DNA from: an uncultured Eubacteriales bacterium
GTDB taxonomy: Bacteria > Bacillota > Clostridia > Lachnospirales > Lachnospiraceae
Length of the DNA stretch: 64,000 nt
Assembly: GCA_900314885.1 (NCBI GenBank)
Contig: OMWY01000002.1
Span: forward strand, 1-64,000
Reading direction: 5' to 3'
Both the position numbers and the translations under genes were made by a program. Of this stretch, positions 62,182 to 64,000 are shown in pieces (positions within the stretch are counted from its first letter, which is position 1; each line of letters begins with the position of its first letter). Below the pieces are notes generated by a model. That model saw only the letters and a list, made by a program, of their open reading frames with translations, had not been told where the DNA came from and did no database searches.

Positions 62182-63072
62182 ATGGATCAGGCTGAGAATC
62201 TAAGAAATATTATAAAAAAGGAAAATGCCGTTCCGAAACATGTTTCGCGAGTAATGACAGTCACGAGCGGCAAGGGCGGTGTAGGTAAGTCATCGGTTTC
62301 CGTCAACCTGGCTATTGCCTTAGCTAAAAGGGGCAAGAAGGTTGTCGTGCTTGACGCCGACTTCGGACTTGCGAATATAGAGATAATGCTTGGCATTCAT
62401 CCTAAATACACACTCGCTGACCTTATGTTTAACGGAAAGACCCTGTCCGATGTCATTACGGCGGGCGAGGGTGATATCGGCTTTATCTCCGGTGGCTCAG
62501 GTATAAGAGAAATGACTGAACTTTCGCAGGCGGAGCTTTCGAACCTTACCGCAAGGCTTAGAAAGCTTGACAGTGTAGCCGATATAATTATTATAGATAC
62601 AGGGGCCGGAATATCAGGAAACGTCATGGAATTCATTATGAGCTCGAGCGAGGTATTCCTGGTGGCTACACCTGAACCGACCAGCATAACCGATGCTTAT
62701 GCCTTGCTTAAAACTCTTGGAAGACGTCCCGATTTTATTAAGGAGCGGTCATCCATTAAGCTTATAGCCAATAAGGTAGTTGATACAAATGACGGTCTGG
62801 AGCTCTACAGTAAACTCTCAGGCGTATCGGAAAAGTTTCTTGATATACCGCTTCAATATACCGGAGCAGTGCCATTTGACGCGAATATTTCAAGATCTGT
62901 GATGAAACAGGTCCCTGTCATGATTTCATACCCGTCTTCTCCCTCGGCGATAGCAATCGAGAAGATAGCTGAGAGCCTCATGGGAGATATGAACGTGGAT
63001 CCTACCAGGGTAGACAGGGGATTCGCGGCAATATTTAAAGAGGCCTTTACCCGGGCGAAGGTGAGAGGATAG
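62182..63072 (+). CDS. flhG: MinD-like flagellar number regulator FlhG/YlxH
   Basis: The 296-residue ATPase has the deviant Walker A SGKGGVGKSSVSVNLA, DADFGLANIEIMLG, DTGAGISGNVMEF and a C-terminal amphipathic end. It stimulates FlhF GTPase activity and limits flagellar number. Confidence 0.95.
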   Translation: MDQAENLRNIIKKENAVPKHVSRVMTVTSGKGGVGKSSVSVNLAIALAKRGKKVVVLDADFGLANIEIMLGIHPKYTLADLMFNGKTLSDVITAGEGDIGFISGGSGIREMTELSQAELSNLTARLRKLDSVADIIIIDTGAGISGNVMEFIMSSSEVFLVATPEPTSITDAYALLKTLGRRPDFIKERSSIKLIANKVVDTNDGLELYSKLSGVSEKFLDIPLQYTGAVPFDANISRSVMKQVPVMISYPSSPSAIAIEKIAESLMGDMNVDPTRVDRGFAAIFKEAFTRAKVRG

Positions 63073-63121
63073 AATTAAGTCATTTAAGAATTACATAATA
63101 TCTTATAGAAAGGAGGCATGT

Positions 63122-63898
63122 ATGGCAGAAAAGAAAATAAAAGCCGGTGACAATATTTCCATGTCAAGACCCGGCGCTGCCACCGAAGAGGCGAGAAAGC
63201 TTGAGCTTGCGAGCAAGGTTCTCGAGTTTGACGGAGACAGGACAATGAAGATAGCGATGCCGATGGCGAAACTGACATACATAGCGCTCGAACCGGGCGA
63301 GATAGTACTTATGTATTTCTTTTCGTCCGGAGTTATGTTCTTTGCAGAAGGCAGGGTTGTTGACAGAGCGCATGAGGATAAAATGCCTGTCGCGACAGTA
63401 ACTCTTATTACTGAACCTGAGCTAATGCAGCGAAGGCAGTTCTACAGAATAGAGTGTATAATAGACGCTCAGACGCATGAGCTTACCGAGGATGAATTGA
63501 AGGTAATAGAGGAATTAGACAGTAAAGAAAGAGAGAGCATTGCGCACCTCAGCAAATATCTTGATTCCCTGGTTGAAGACGTGCCGAAGTGGGAAGAGGG
63601 AGTGATAGTTGATATAAGCGGAGGCGGAATCAGGTACCATTCAGAGGAGGAGAGAAATAAGGGTGACAGAGAGCTTCTCGCCATGAAGCTTAAGAGCGAA
63701 GGCAACATCAAGGAATATCATCTGCTGTTGAGCATTGTGAGCAGTGAACGAAAGACAGTCAACAGGAAAGTATTTTACGAGAACCGAGCGAAATTTATCA
63801 GTATTAATGATAAGGATCGTGAAGCGATAGTCAGATTTGTCTTTGAAGAAGACAGAAAAAAGCGTAGTAAGGCGGCTGAAAGAAATTTGCCGGTTTGA
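63122..63898 (+). CDS. PilZ-domain c-di-GMP receptor (YcgR/YpfA-like flagellar brake)
   Basis: The 258-residue protein has an N-terminal YcgR-type beta domain (about 35-100) and a PilZ domain with RRQFYR (RxxxR) and DISGGGIRY (DxSxxG), both needed for c-di-GMP binding. AGGAGG stands 6 bases before ATG 63122. Placement among flagellar genes suggests control of the motor by c-di-GMP, possibly made by the GGDEF protein at 12220-13332. Confidence 0.88.
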   Translation: MAEKKIKAGDNISMSRPGAATEEARKLELASKVLEFDGDRTMKIAMPMAKLTYIALEPGEIVLMYFFSSGVMFFAEGRVVDRAHEDKMPVATVTLITEPELMQRRQFYRIECIIDAQTHELTEDELKVIEELDSKERESIAHLSKYLDSLVEDVPKWEEGVIVDISGGGIRYHSEEERNKGDRELLAMKLKSEGNIKEYHLLLSIVSSERKTVNRKVFYENRAKFISINDKDREAIVRFVFEEDRKKRSKAAERNLPV

Positions 63899-63911
63899 TA
63901 GGGAGGCAGTG

Positions 63912-64000
63912 ATGGCTAAAAAGATTTTAATAGTTGATGACTCTGCACTCATGAGAAGAGTAATATCTGATATAATCAACTCAGATGAAAGATTTACGGT
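63912..64000 (+). CDS. cheB: Start of a receiver-domain protein, probably CheB (cut by window edge)
   Basis: ATG 63912 follows GGGAGG. The 29 visible residues (MAKKILIVDDSALMRRVIS...) are the start of a CheY-like domain. The MRRVISDIIN pattern and the position between a PilZ gene and the expected cheA fit the methylesterase CheB. Only the N-terminus is visible, so another receiver protein cannot be excluded. Confidence 0.65.
   Translation, partial: MAKKILIVDDSALMRRVISDIINSDERFT

Overview
The window looks like a chromosomal segment of a motile, Gram-positive-type anaerobe of the Clostridia, most likely Lachnospiraceae (Butyrivibrio / Roseburia-like). This placement is inferred from gene order and family resemblance, not from a database search. 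The supporting signs are a dcw cluster running mraZ-rsmH-ftsL-pbp-mraY-ftsW-ftsQ-ftsZ, nrdR directly after ftsZ, codY directly in front of a large flgB-to-cheB flagellar operon, FliY in place of FliN, SwrD/FlbD, and YesM/YesN-type sensing. Almost all genes have strong GGAGG-like ribosome binding sites, and sigma-A-type promoters are easy to find. None of the gaps between genes exceeds 300 bases.

Layout. (1) 1-1782 is the C-terminal 593 residues of a large, probably exported repeat-type protein without any Met or Cys. (2) 1866-5387 is an A+T-rich block of four genes of unknown function, three or four of which encode membrane proteins. One is a 57-residue two-helix protein translationally coupled to its upstream neighbour. 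(3) 5529-11970 holds an Rpn-family nuclease/transposase gene, then a tightly overlapping set: an AraC-type response regulator (YesN-like), its histidine kinase (YesM-like), a membrane-anchored periplasmic-binding-like protein and an MglB-type glucose/galactose-binding lipoprotein. No permease is present, so this looks like a sugar-sensing module. (4) 12220-13332 is a membrane GGDEF diguanylate cyclase. (5) 13342-19955 (minus strand) is the complete phosphate operon pstS-pstC-pstA-pstB-phoU-phoB-phoR, preceded by a cluster of PhoP-box-like hexamers.

(6) 20248-22382 holds ychF, a divergent Lgt-family gene and a 44-residue small ORF. (7) 22603-30967 is the division and wall cluster, driven by a promoter followed by MraZ-box-like repeats. 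It lacks murD, murG and ftsA, and no spoIIGA-sigE-sigG follows ftsZ. (8) nrdR (minus strand), yifB, dprA, topA and codY fill 31026-37308. (9) 37455 to the right edge is flagellar and chemotaxis: flgB, flgC, fliE-F-G-H-I-J, a MotE-like gene, fliK, flgD, a TIGR02530-type gene, flgE, flbD, motA, motB, fliL, fliM, fliY, cheY, fliO-P-Q-R, flhB, flhA, flhF, flhG, a PilZ protein and the start of cheB.

How it fits together. The flagellar cluster is split by terminators and new sigma-A-like promoters before fliK, flbD and fliM, and CodY sits at its head as a likely nutritional regulator. The GGDEF enzyme (c-di-GMP synthesis) and the PilZ protein (c-di-GMP receptor, placed among flagellar genes) could form a motility-control pair. 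No CRISPR array, rRNA, tRNA, intact insertion sequence or prophage was seen. The most unusual items are the unknown low-GC block, the permease-less sugar-sensing module, the GCGAAGC mini-hairpin palindromes between genes, and a cysteine-containing hook protein.
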